Assembly (NCBI GenBank): GCA_021397835.1
Contig: JAJFZO010000566.1
Coordinates: 7,684,001-7,748,000 of the forward strand
Direction of reading: 5' to 3'
Origin: Moringa oleifera
Lineage: Eukaryota; Streptophyta; Magnoliopsida; Brassicales; Moringaceae
Length of the DNA stretch: 64,000 nucleotides
The position numbers were made by a program, and so were the translations under genes. This document shows positions 26,612-36,925 of this stretch, piece by piece (the stretch's first letter is position 1; each line of letters begins with the position of its first letter). Below the pieces are notes generated by a model that ran no database searches, had not been told where the DNA came from, and saw nothing but the letters and a program-made list of their open reading frames with translations.

Positions 26612-29600
26612 TGGACCTAAGATTTAATTGGGTTTAGTTCAAAATTGAACTTCATATATAATTGTTAATATGATCGCAATGGACCTAATATATTATTGAG
26701 CCTAATAATTTATTGAACTAAATTGTTAATTGAACCTTAAATTTAATTGGATTTAATAAAAGATCATACTTAATATATTATTAATCTTAATAAATAATTA
26801 ATCTTAATATATGATTATCTTGAATAAAATATTAAAGTTAAGATGTAATTGAGCCTAACAATTAATCTCTAAGAATTACTTGGGTCTAAAACTTAATTCG
26901 GCCTAAGAATTAGTTGAGCCTAATAAATTGTTTGACTTCATATATAATTGGGCCTAAAATATATTTAAGCTTAATAATTAATTAAATGTAAGATATTGTT
27001 CGGCATATAATTAGACTTAATAATTAAAGAACTAACAATTAGTTAGATCTAATAATGAATCAATAAGACTCATACAAGGGTTAGAGGTTAGAGGTTAGAG
27101 GTTTAAGGTTTAGGGGGTGAAGTTATTTAAGAGGTCACTATGTGGTCTCAATTAATTATGCCTGTCATGCGTGAAAATAAGAAATTATTAGGCCTATGAA
27201 CAAAGTGGACCTAACACATAAGGGCCTAATATATGCTTGGAGTCTCATGATTATTAAACCTAAAATTTAATTGGGTAGACCAATTAAGTAATGAAGCTTA
27301 ATAAATAATCGATCTTAATATATTATGAGCCTAAGAAAGAACTAGCCTTACCAATTAATTTACTTTAAAATATAATTGGGCTTAAGATATAATTGGACTT
27401 AGCGTGGATGATATGTCTAAAAATGAATTTAACTCAATATATAATTGGGCCTAACAAATAATATAGTTTAATATATAATTGATCTTAAAAGTGAAATAGG
27501 TCAAACAAAAACTATATTTAAAACATTATTGGGTTAAATAATTAATTGACCTTAAGATAATTGTGCCTCATAACCAATTGGGCTGAGCATGCATCGCCCC
27601 AATAAATTGGCCCAAGAATGAATTCAGCCAAGGTATAGTTAGGCTTAAAATGATAATTAGACTTAATATATAATTATACATTATAAATAATTGAACTTCA
27701 TTAATCAAGCCTAATAATTAATTAGACCTAACATATAATTAAGATTAATATATAATTAAGCTTAAAAATGAAATAAGCTTTACAATTAAGTAGATGTAAG
27801 ATGCAATTGAGCTTAAAAATTAATTTGACTTAATAATTAACTGGAATGAATACTTAATTAAGGTTAAGATCTAATTGTACCTAAGAATTAACTGCGGTCA
27901 ATAAAAAATTAAATTTAATATATAATTGATCCTAATAAATAATTAGGCTTAATATACAGTTGGGACTAAGAATTAAATGATCTTAATATATAATTAGATC
28001 AAAAATATGATTGGATCTAATAATTTATTAAATTTGAAATATAAATGGACAAATAGTTAATTGGATCTCGTATGCATGGGCCCGACAAATAATTGAACCT
28101 AAGAACAAATTAGACCAAAGATATAATTGGATCCAAATTTTAATTACACCTAAAATATAATTGAGCCATATAATAATTGAGTCCAATAGATGTTTTGATC
28201 TAATCATAAATTAGAGCGCCTAAGACATAATTAAGTTTACTTAATGTGAAATGGAGAAATAAATCAATCTTGGAAAAACAAATTTAGCATACTATATATT
28301 GGTTGGGGCTAAGAATTAATTGAATCATAAAAGTTATTAGGCTTGACATGTAATTGAGCCTAACAATCAATTAGACCAAACAAGTTACAGTGAAAAATAA
28401 TTAATTGATTCAAAGATTTAATCCAGGCTAATAAAAAATTGGGCTTAAGATATAAGTGGGCCTAAGAATCAATGGGCCTAATAAATAATTAAGCATAATA
28501 TCTAATTGAGGATAATAATTTATTATGCCTAGTAGTTCATTTGATTAAATAATTAATTGAGCCTGTGGTAAAAATATTGACTTTAATAAAAAATTTGGTT
28601 TAATATATAATTAAGCTCAATAAACAATTAGGCTCAACACATAGTTAGGAAGAATAAAATATTAGACCTAATGATTAATTATGTTTAACAATTTATTGGG
28701 CTTAAAATTTAATGTTGTCTAAGAATTAGTTGAGCTTAATATATAATTGAGCTTAATAGATGATTACGCCTAAATTTATTTTAGCCCACAAATTAGTGAC
28801 ATAACAATTAATTAGGTAAAATAGTTAATTGCACCTCATAATTAATCAGAAAACGAAATTTAATTGTGACTAAGAATTAATTATGTATAAGATTTAATTG
28901 AACCTAATAAAAAAATTAGATTTTATATATCATTAAGCCTAATAGATTTGATAATTAAATGTAAGAACAAACTGAGACTAATAAATAATTAGGGCTAAAA
29001 TATAATTGGGGTTAAAATTGAGTTAACCCTTAACAAAACATCTGACTAATATATAGCCTAAGAAATAATTTTGCTTGATCTATTAGTTCTAAGAACCAAA
29101 TGAGACTAATTAATAAATTGGTATAAAAATTAATTAGTCTAAGATCTAATTAGATCTAATATACGATTGGATGTCGTGCATGAACAAAGTAATAATTAGA
29201 CCTAGAAATGATTGAGCCTAAGATATAATCATGCCCAAATTATAATTGAATTTAAGATATAATTGAGAATAATAATTAATTAGACCAAATAACTAATTGT
29301 ACCTAATTTTATTAATTAGGGATAAAATTAATTGAATCTAATATTTAATTGTATTGAATATGTAATTGAGATTAACTATTGATTGGACCTAATAACTCAT
29401 TGAACTTGACAATTAGTTAGATTTAACAAAAATTAAGACTTAATATATAATTTGACTTAATAAATAACTAGGGCTAGATTTAATCAAATCTAATAATTAA
29501 TTCAACCAATGATTTAATAGTGCATGAAAAATAGTATGACTTAAGATTGAATTGGGCTAATAAATATTATGGTCTAAGATATAATTAGGCCTAAAATTGA

Positions 29601-30242
29601 TTAGATCATAAAAATTGGACATATAATATAATTAGATCTCATATATAATTGGGCCTACAATATAATAGGCCAAGTATAATTGGATTTTAGATATAATTGA
29701 TGTTAATAATTAATTACACCTATAGTTTAATAATGTACTCTAGCTAATCATGCATGAACCTAAAAAATTATGGGGCTTAAGAATGAGTTTAGCCTTAAGC
29801 ATATTATTTGGGCTTAAGAATTAGTTGGATACAAAAAATAACTGAGCTTTAATATGTAATTAAGCCTAATAATAAGAGGACCTACCAATTCATTTAGCGT
29901 AGATATTGATTAGGTCCATTAATTAATTAAGTTGTTATTAAAAAATTTAGCTTAATATATAATTGTCCACTTAAATAAATTAAAGCTAATGTAAAAATTG
30001 GCTAACAATTAATTAGGTCTAGGATTTTGATTAGGTATAATAAAAAATTAAACTAATAAATAATTAATTTTCATGTATAACAAGGTCTGAGAACTGAATT
30101 GATCTAATAAATTACTAAGGATAAGATTTATGTGAGTCTAACACTTAGTTGACCTAATCATTAATTGCACCTAAAATTTAATTATGCTAAAGTTGGGTTT
30201 AAGATTTACTTAAGCCTAATAAAAAGTAGACTAAATATATTA
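26612..30242 (+). repeat. Higher-order repeat copy D
   Basis: This is the direct counterpart of copy A (1-3,604), beginning at the same word and carrying the same short telomere-like leader, here at 27,070-27,150 (GGTTAGAGGTTAGAGG, GGTTTAGGGGG). Small indels separate the two. The copy stops at 30,242 in the word GTAGACTAAATATATTA, where copy A continues with more array, so the right end of D is a break or insertion junction. Confidence 0.8.
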
Positions 30243-31690
30243 AAGTCTATCCAGGTTGGAGAATCCAACTAGCGAATAGAGATCCATACTCTTTCTATTA
30301 ATTAATGACAAGAAAAAGTTTCAGTAGCCTCTGTTATTTTATTCTCTCCACTTGGTAGAAGTATGGGTGAGTATGAAATAAAACAAGACAAAACCAAATT
30401 ACCCAAAGAGTAATCAAATGCCAAATTATGTTTTCAAACAACTAGAGAAAATTATGAACTAATAATGTTAAACATGGACTGCACATAATTAAACACCTAG
30501 AAACAAGTTAATATCTAGAAGTAGAAATCATAAACTTACGTATAATAACAAGTGCCAACAAATATAGTACCAACTCAATGACAGATTACAAACTTGTATG
30601 TGCAGATAGACAACGAACACAATTGAAAGTTTGGGAAACAAATATGCTTTTAAGGTAAAACCACTTAAAAAGATGCTATATATTTCTTCAGATATTGTAA
30701 TCTAGGGCTAAATGAAGAAATTTATTAGCAACGATTTCAAACTATGATGAAGCTACCATATCTGATTTTACTTGGGAACTTTTTGAACATTTGAACCCCT
30801 TAAGTTCACAGGGTGCTTAATGCTTAATAGTGTCTTCGAAAAGCATCATGAGATTTCCAAATCTCTTCTAAAGATCAAGTACATGACAATTAGCTATCAA
30901 AATATTAGTTAACAGCGCAACAAGCATACCATTGTTATCTTGTAAGCCTGTCTTGATGACCATAATCTAGAAGCTTTATCCAAAAAAAAGATCGCTTAAA
31001 TGTACCATAAATACATTGAAAGAGTCAATAAGATCAAAAGAAAAAGAATTGGTAAGTCATTTGGCATTAATAAATCTGGACCATGGAATTGAATACAAAA
31101 CCACATATTAGTGTCATCGCAGCAACAAAATGCTACTTATACATAATCAATATTGTGAAGCTTGTTCATTAGGTATGATAAACCAAGCAGGAATTAGATT
31201 ACAGAGGAATATTCCTTTTCATCTAAATCTTTCTGCTATAAAGGGTCAATCCACTTTTTTCGTGACAAATATAAACTTTAGACCCCATGCTTGATGGTAC
31301 CCTCTAATTGCTTTTGTCACTATTCTATGATGGTAGAAAACATATTATGTTTTAGGTATACCTTCCAACAAGAGAATCAAGCTAAGGATCCAGCTCAAAC
31401 TAATATTCATTCAATTAATCTATCCCAGGAACATAAAAAACACATGCATTCATCTTAAGATAATAAATCACAAGAGCAGCTATAGTATTTTGCAAATAAA
31501 TAATTTAGTTAATAAATCTTTACATAGCTCATAAACTATTTAATAATTTCATTTGCTGCAAACCAGCTGTTTTGCTCTGCATAGCTCAAACTGATGTTAT
31601 TATTTTTCCATCTGCAATACTATTTAACTTATTGCTACAAGATTGCACGATAGAATTGCAGTATGTTATTTGACAATTGTAGACTATTCT
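30243..31690. other. Duplicated flank of the R-gene cluster, copy 1
   Basis: Ordinary AT-rich intergenic DNA without a recognisable gene. Two parts, about 30,343-30,530 and 31,460-31,690, recur in order at 39,945-40,095 and 40,110-40,520 (GGTAGAAGTATGG, CACAAGAG, CAAATAAATAATT, TTGCTACAAG-like words). This shows a segmental duplication of resistance-gene flanking DNA. The middle part has no counterpart in the second copy. Confidence 0.6.
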
Positions 31691-31813
31691 TCAAACAATA
31701 ATAGCTTTTTCTCATTACTCTGAAGATATAATAATAAAAATAGGAACACGTAGAAAGGAAAGAAAAACTAAAATTTAAACAAAATAATGACTAAAACAAT
31801 AACTAATGATTAC

Positions 31814-31904
31814 CATTCCTCTAAGCATATAGCCTAGACTCCACGTGTCCAAGGAACAGTCATAGTCTTGCAAATCAACAATGAGTTTGGGGCCGTTATA
31901 GTAC
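31814..31904 (-). pseudogene. Orphan exon of casein kinase 2 alpha subunit
   Basis: A 91-base minus-strand exon is open in one frame and encodes a peptide including [15 protein letters not shown] and [12 protein letters not shown]. This matches kinase subdomains VIII-IX of the CK2 alpha catalytic subunit, a serine/threonine kinase whose usual residues here are [20 protein letters not shown]. Changes include Glu to Lys in the GPE motif, which anchors the activation segment in active kinases. The exon is bounded by a consensus acceptor (TTTTCAG, just above 31,904) and donor (GTAATC, just below 31,814). I found no other CK2 exons nearby, so it is a captured or relic exon. Confidence 0.8.
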
Positions 31905-33061
31905 CTGAAAATACAAGTAGCATAAGTTTTTAAAATTTTGGCACATAATGTTTTTAGTAGAATTTTTGACACATAATGCACATAATGAAGTCTTCATAAT
32001 AAGGTAAAAAGCAACAATCAAACACCAAGTAAACTTTATTTGCCATCAACTACCTTTGATGCTGGGCTCTGCCTTAATGTATGAGAGCGTGTGAAATTTT
32101 AGACAAAATATATATGGATCTAACATGAGATATTTGAAAGTTTTCGATCAGATGAAAGACACAAAGTTAGAACCAAGTGGGACACTAAGTTACAACCAAG
32201 TGAAATCCAAGAAATAATTACTATGAAACATGAGAGATGCAAATTCACTTCAAAAGTTTACCATCCAGTGGTCTCTCCTTTGATCTCGTCTCCCGCAATT
32301 TCTAATTCAACAGTATCTCAAGTCCTCTGTGCTCCTCACTATCCTTTTCGGCAGCATCCCCACTCTTGAAAACACTGTTAGATAGCAAATTGGGATGGCT
32401 CCAAATGACCATTTGCCTTGAATATTTAACCATTCAAGAACCACGTTTTTGGTTTTGCAGTTACCAAAGTTTATTAATATAATTAAATTACTATCAATTT
32501 GATATACAAGGAGTCTTCTTTACACTAACTATGTTTAGAATTAAGGCACCTATTTATTCCTTAAGAGGCAGCCTGAAAACTAATCTTGCTTTAGTACCAA
32601 ATAAATACTTAAAATACTAGAGACATAAGATGGTGAGGAACTAGAAAAGAAAATATATTAAGATATAGATTCTACTATTCTAAAATGTAGCACAAAAACA
32701 ATTTGGTATTGTCTCTATTTAGCCAAGAAACTATAATATCCTCTTTTAGGTTCATACAATTATAGACTCCAAAGTGAGTACAGTGAATAAGGCTAATAAA
32801 AAATATAAAAAGTAGATAGCAAGCTGCATGTTCATTCAATAGCCACAACAAACTTTAGATTCTAAAAGAATTTTTTTTTTGATTTAATAGTAGCAAATTC
32901 CTTGTTTGTGCAAGAAAATTGCTTTAATCATACCCAGTTAGACAGTCATGATCATTATATCATACCCATATCATTTGCATCTTACAATATTTCACTTTAA
33001 ACCAATTACTCAAAATTACAAAAACAAATAATAAGAACAAGAGCAACAATACTAAAGGCAA

Positions 33062-34820
33062 AGGTCTAGTCCTATCAAACAACAAAGCATCAGGCTTATT
33101 ATAAAGATAGATAATTTGACCCATAAATAACTCACGCCACATCCACAGTGATTCATATATCCAAAGTATCAAGAATCTAAGTCCATCTTTTGACAAAACC
33201 CTAACATGGTCCTTCTTCACTAACTACAAGAAGAATTATCAAACTTCTTGTAAAGAAGCAAACTTTTAGATCAAACATACATCAAATCTTTTCCTTGAAC
33301 TGCATTCCATTGTCATATTTAGCAAAACAAAAGGTCCATTATTCATTAAAAAAATTAGATTCCCTAGATAAGGTAAAGTCCAAGACCATCAATTCTGACA
33401 AAAACACTATTTATATGCTTTGCCATCAAAGACCAGACTGCTTTAAGATTGTTGTCCTTTTAGTCAAATCATTAGTCATTTTTTGTTTAACAAATTCTAA
33501 GTACATAACAAGTGTTGATATCTATAGAAGGGGGATTCACATAATAGGTGACATTCACAAAGCGATAACTACAAGACAAAAAAGGAAATAAATTGTCTAC
33601 CAGGGAATAACAATAGGTCATTGTGCGTCTTACCCTTGTAGACAACAAGTACAACCTAAATTTATCAACAAATTCATAGGTAGCATTTTGTCGAGGGCAA
33701 TGTCAATATCATAACAGTCATTGCCAAATACAAAATAAGCACAAAAGACATGCAATCAATAAAAGTAAGTCCAAACCATAAAACAAATTTATTAAGTGAT
33801 CAATAAATAAGAGAAGATACTGATAGCATAAATGTGATTTGTAAAAAGTCAATTTGAAAGAATTTTCATTTTAAAATAAATCAGAACAAAACAGTTACAG
33901 TGGTACCCAGATCATAGCTTATGAAGATCGAACTAGACTCAAGAAAGTCACCTTTAACTCAGTTACTGAACCAACAAGTGATTTTGCAAAGGTGTAGTCC
34001 TCTTAAACAGCAAAGCATCAGGCTTATCCTAAAGAACACAAGATTTGACCCACAGATAACTCAAGCCACATTCATAGGGATTCATGTATCCAAAGTATAA
34101 GGAATCCAAGTCCATCATTCGACAAAAGCCTAGCATGGTCCTTCTTCATTGACTGCAAGAAGAATCATCAACTTCTTGTAAAGAAACAAACTTTGGATTG
34201 AACATACATCAAATCTTTTCCTTGAACTGCATTTTCAGTGATACATTTAGCAAAACAAGGAGTCCATTATTCAAAAAAAAAAAAAAAGATTCCCTAAATA
34301 AAATAAAGTCCAAGAACATCAATTTTAACAAAAATACTATTTAGATGCTTCACAACCAAAGACCAGATTGCTTTAAGATTGTTGTCCTTTTAGACAAATC
34401 ATAAGTCATATTTTGTTTAACAAATTGTAAGTACATAACAAGTGTTGATATCTATAGAAGGAGGATTCCCATAATAATAGGTGAAAGTCATAAAGCGATT
34501 AAACAGGGAATAACAAGAAGTCAATGTGCATCTTACCGATGTAGACAACAAGTACAATCTAAAACAAAACAGGCACAAGAGACATGCAATCAATAAAATT
34601 AAGTCTAAACCATAAAACAAATTCATTAAATGATCAATAAATAAGAGAAATTACTGATAGCATAAATATGATTTGTAAAAATTCAATTTGAAACGAATTT
34701 CATTTTACAACAAATCAGAAAAAAACAGTTGCAGTGGTAACTAGGTCATAGCTTATGAAGATCGAACAAGACTCCAGAAAGTCACCTTTAGCTCAGCTGC
34801 AGAACCAACAAGTGATTTTG
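33062..34820 (+). repeat. Tandem duplication, two units of about 0.9 kb
   Basis: Unit 1 (33,062 to about 33,987) and unit 2 (about 33,988-34,820) are direct neighbours. Both begin near AGGTCTAGTCCT/AGGTGTAGTCCT, share GCATCAGGCTTAT, CATGGTCCTTCTTCA and ATAGCTTATGAAGATCGAAC, and end at CCAACAAGTGATTTTGC. Unit 2 is shorter by roughly 90 bases through internal deletions. Neither contains a gene I recognise; the 98-codon plus-strand frame at 33,295 is interrupted in the second unit. Confidence 0.8.
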
Positions 34821-35249
34821 CCTTGCTCTCCCATATATTTCCTTAATATTTCAACGATACTTTCAATCTTTCTCTGAAAATGCAACCATTAGTCTTCAAG
34901 CCACATGATTGTTCCATCTTTTACACTTTACTCATGTCGACACACGTACTTCCTATGCCACATTACTTCACCAGCCAGCTCTTTCTCCTTTCTATTTGCC
35001 TTGTCCATTTACTTGCAGACTTTCTACAAACAGGTTATGTACCAATTTAGTATGACACTTATAGCTCTCATAGACACCTAAAATCAATAATAACGTTCAG
35101 AAGGCAAAGTATAGGGAAGGAGACCAAATCTATAATTCAACATCCTGAACAAAGGTAATATTTACTTACAAAAATTCACTATCCCCAATGCCTTTAGACC
35201 ACAATAGAGAATGTTTAAACCTTGAAAGTCATTTCTTTAGCCAGAGAAA

Positions 35250-35705
35250 AGAAACTAAGACACTATCAACAAAATTTTCATGCAATCATGGCAGTTTGCA
35301 CTTAGGTAACTTTAATTAAAAAATAGAAACAATTTTTTTTGACAGCAACCACACATACATAAAGACACATATATAGGTATACATACAGAGGACATACAGA
35401 GGCATATTATATGCACATTCCATCAAAACCATAGATATCTCTCTGCATACAGAATCAGCCAGCATTGACAATGTCACTTACTCAAACAGAAGTAAGGAAT
35501 GGTTTATAGTTTCTACAAAACCCAACAAAACAGACTAGAATAATCAAACAATAATAGATTGCATCATCACATTCGAGTCATTAATCCTCACTTAAACAAG
35601 AGGCACCTTTGTAAATTGCAGATGTAACCCAACTGAAGTATAGGTACAAAAGAAAAATAAAAAAAGAGAAATAGAAAGACAGAATGTTTTCTGAGATATT
35701 TACCA
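35250..35705. repeat. 3' flank of the CNL pseudogene, duplicated at 40.8 kb
   Basis: This stretch aligns with 40,770-41,170 in the same orientation. Shared landmarks are TTTTCATG with AATCATG, ACACATATATAG, CAGAGGCATATTATAT, ATACAGAA with CAGCCA, and CTCACTTAAACAAGA. It lies just downstream of the minus-strand resistance-like pseudogene and probably is its old 3' flank. No gene is seen in it. Confidence 0.7.
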
Positions 35706-35974
35706 TCAATCTGCAGATACTATTTGAAGGATTGTAGAGCTGGTAAGGTGCAATAATTGGATCTCTGTTCCAGCAGACTCATGATAAGTACACTGAGCAC
35801 TGTAGGAAGCCTAAGTAAAAAGAGGGATTTGCACCAACCTTCCTACATAATTTTAACGACTTGAAGCCTGAGTAAAAAACCTGAAGTAACCAATCAAGAG
35901 AAGGAGATAAAAATTAATGGGACAGTCTAAATATGCAAATTGAAGCTAAGGACTTGACATACAGCGAATAACCT

Positions 35975-36925
35975 TCAAAAGTTCATGTGATATTTGTTGG
36001 AAATTCTGATATGTGGTATGCAAGCAATCTTGAGCCAATCAATGCCAGTGTGTTTTTTGCATGTTTCAGATAAATGAGGGTAAACCAAAATTTTCAATTC
36101 TTGTAAAGAGGTAAGACAACCCATCGAAATAGGCAATGATGTCAAATTGCGGCAAGAACCAAGTACAAGTCTTTGCAATGAGACAGCATGTTGAAGGGAC
36201 TCTGGTAAAGACACCAGCTTTGGGAGGTTCCAAATTGTCAGCAGTGCAAGACTCTTAAGGCCTTGAAATCGCATCTCACCTAAGTCTGAGAGATCCAGCT
36301 GTGAGCAGCTGCATATCACTAACTTCTCAAGGGCAGTGAGATGTTGAAATACTACAGCAAGAGATGTCAGCCTTTCACAATATTCAATAGTAAGAGAGCA
36401 GAGACAAGTTAAGCCTCTGAAGCCTTCCCCTGGCAAAGCAAGTAACTTTGGGCACCCATCAATCCTCAAAATCTGAAGAGAAGTGAGATTTCTCAGACCT
36501 TCTGGCAGAGATTCTATAATATCAATCAAATTAAGTGATAGAGAGCTCAATTTGGAGAAAGGAAAAGGGAGTGAACAAGATGTTGAACAGTTCATCATCT
36601 TCATTGTCTGTTGCAGTGGCTTCCCGCAGATTTTTTCCCACTGCAATTTTCCTTCAACATATCGAAATAATGGCATAATAGTCAGGTTAGGGCAATCCTG
36701 AACTTCTAACTTGGAAAGATGAGGAAACCAAGACAGCTTTCCCTCTCTATCATTACCATACGTCGTGCTCCACCATCCTTTGAGATTATAGCAACCGCGA
36801 AGCATGAGTTCTTTCAAGGATGGGAATACAGACAGGTCCGCTTCTACTTCTCCTCCTACAGCACTGCCCCAACAGACATCATTGTCCCCTATGTACCTTA
36901 TGAAAAATGCACAGTCAATCCTCAA
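35975..36925 (-). pseudogene. Open LRR frame of the CNL pseudogene
   Basis: A 316-codon uninterrupted frame forms the C-terminal half of the CNL gene. It contains repeated LRR units with the LxxLxxLxIxxCxxL spacing, for example SLKELMLRGCYNLKGW, HLSKLEVQDCPNLTIM, SLQILRIDGCPKLLALP and SLQRLVLGSCRNLTSLP. It ends in the family's usual tail (CKKHTGIDWLKIACIPHI). Such LRRs sense ligands or guard host targets in intact receptors. The first Met at 36,925 is internal to the ancestral protein, so this is not a natural start. Degraded LRR sequence continues upstream to about 37,390 in the same strand with stops. Confidence 0.85.

Larger units (their letters stand above)
1..30242. repeat. Degenerate 17-bp AT-rich satellite array
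   Basis: Almost the whole of this stretch is built from a degenerate unit of about 17 bases with the core AATTGGGCCTAA followed by an A/T filler such as TAATA or GATAT. The register is clear by hand at 1,711-1,960, where successive units are 15 to 17 bases long with the GGGCC/TAA core at the same phase. The array amounts to roughly 1,700 units, with many substitutions per unit. It runs in one orientation except at about 5,165-6,215. Three foreign inserts and several telomere-like blocks interrupt it. No gene is supported inside it; the short open frames are chance products. It ends abruptly at 30,242. A pericentromeric or subtelomeric heterochromatic location would fit, but that is inference. 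Confidence 0.9.
31691..35245. other. 3.5-kb block absent from the paralogous flank
   Basis: In the second copy of this flank (about 40,520) sequence matching 31,690 runs almost directly into sequence matching 35,250 (AGAAACTAAGACACTATCAA). The block between, which includes the CK2 alpha exon and the 0.9-kb tandem duplication, is therefore either an insertion here or a deletion there. Gene-fragment capture by a transposon would fit the orphan exon, but no terminal signature was identified. Stretches without features (32,000-33,060 and 34,825-35,245) show no recognisable coding sequence. Confidence 0.5.

Noticed and set aside
1..30242. CRISPR-like or regulatory array interpretation of the regular short repeats
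   Set aside because: There is no constant repeat alternating with unique spacers. Units are contiguous and degenerate, and all other features are plant nuclear.
33295..33591. 98-codon plus-strand open frame
   Set aside because: It lies in a tandemly duplicated non-coding unit whose second copy does not keep the frame.
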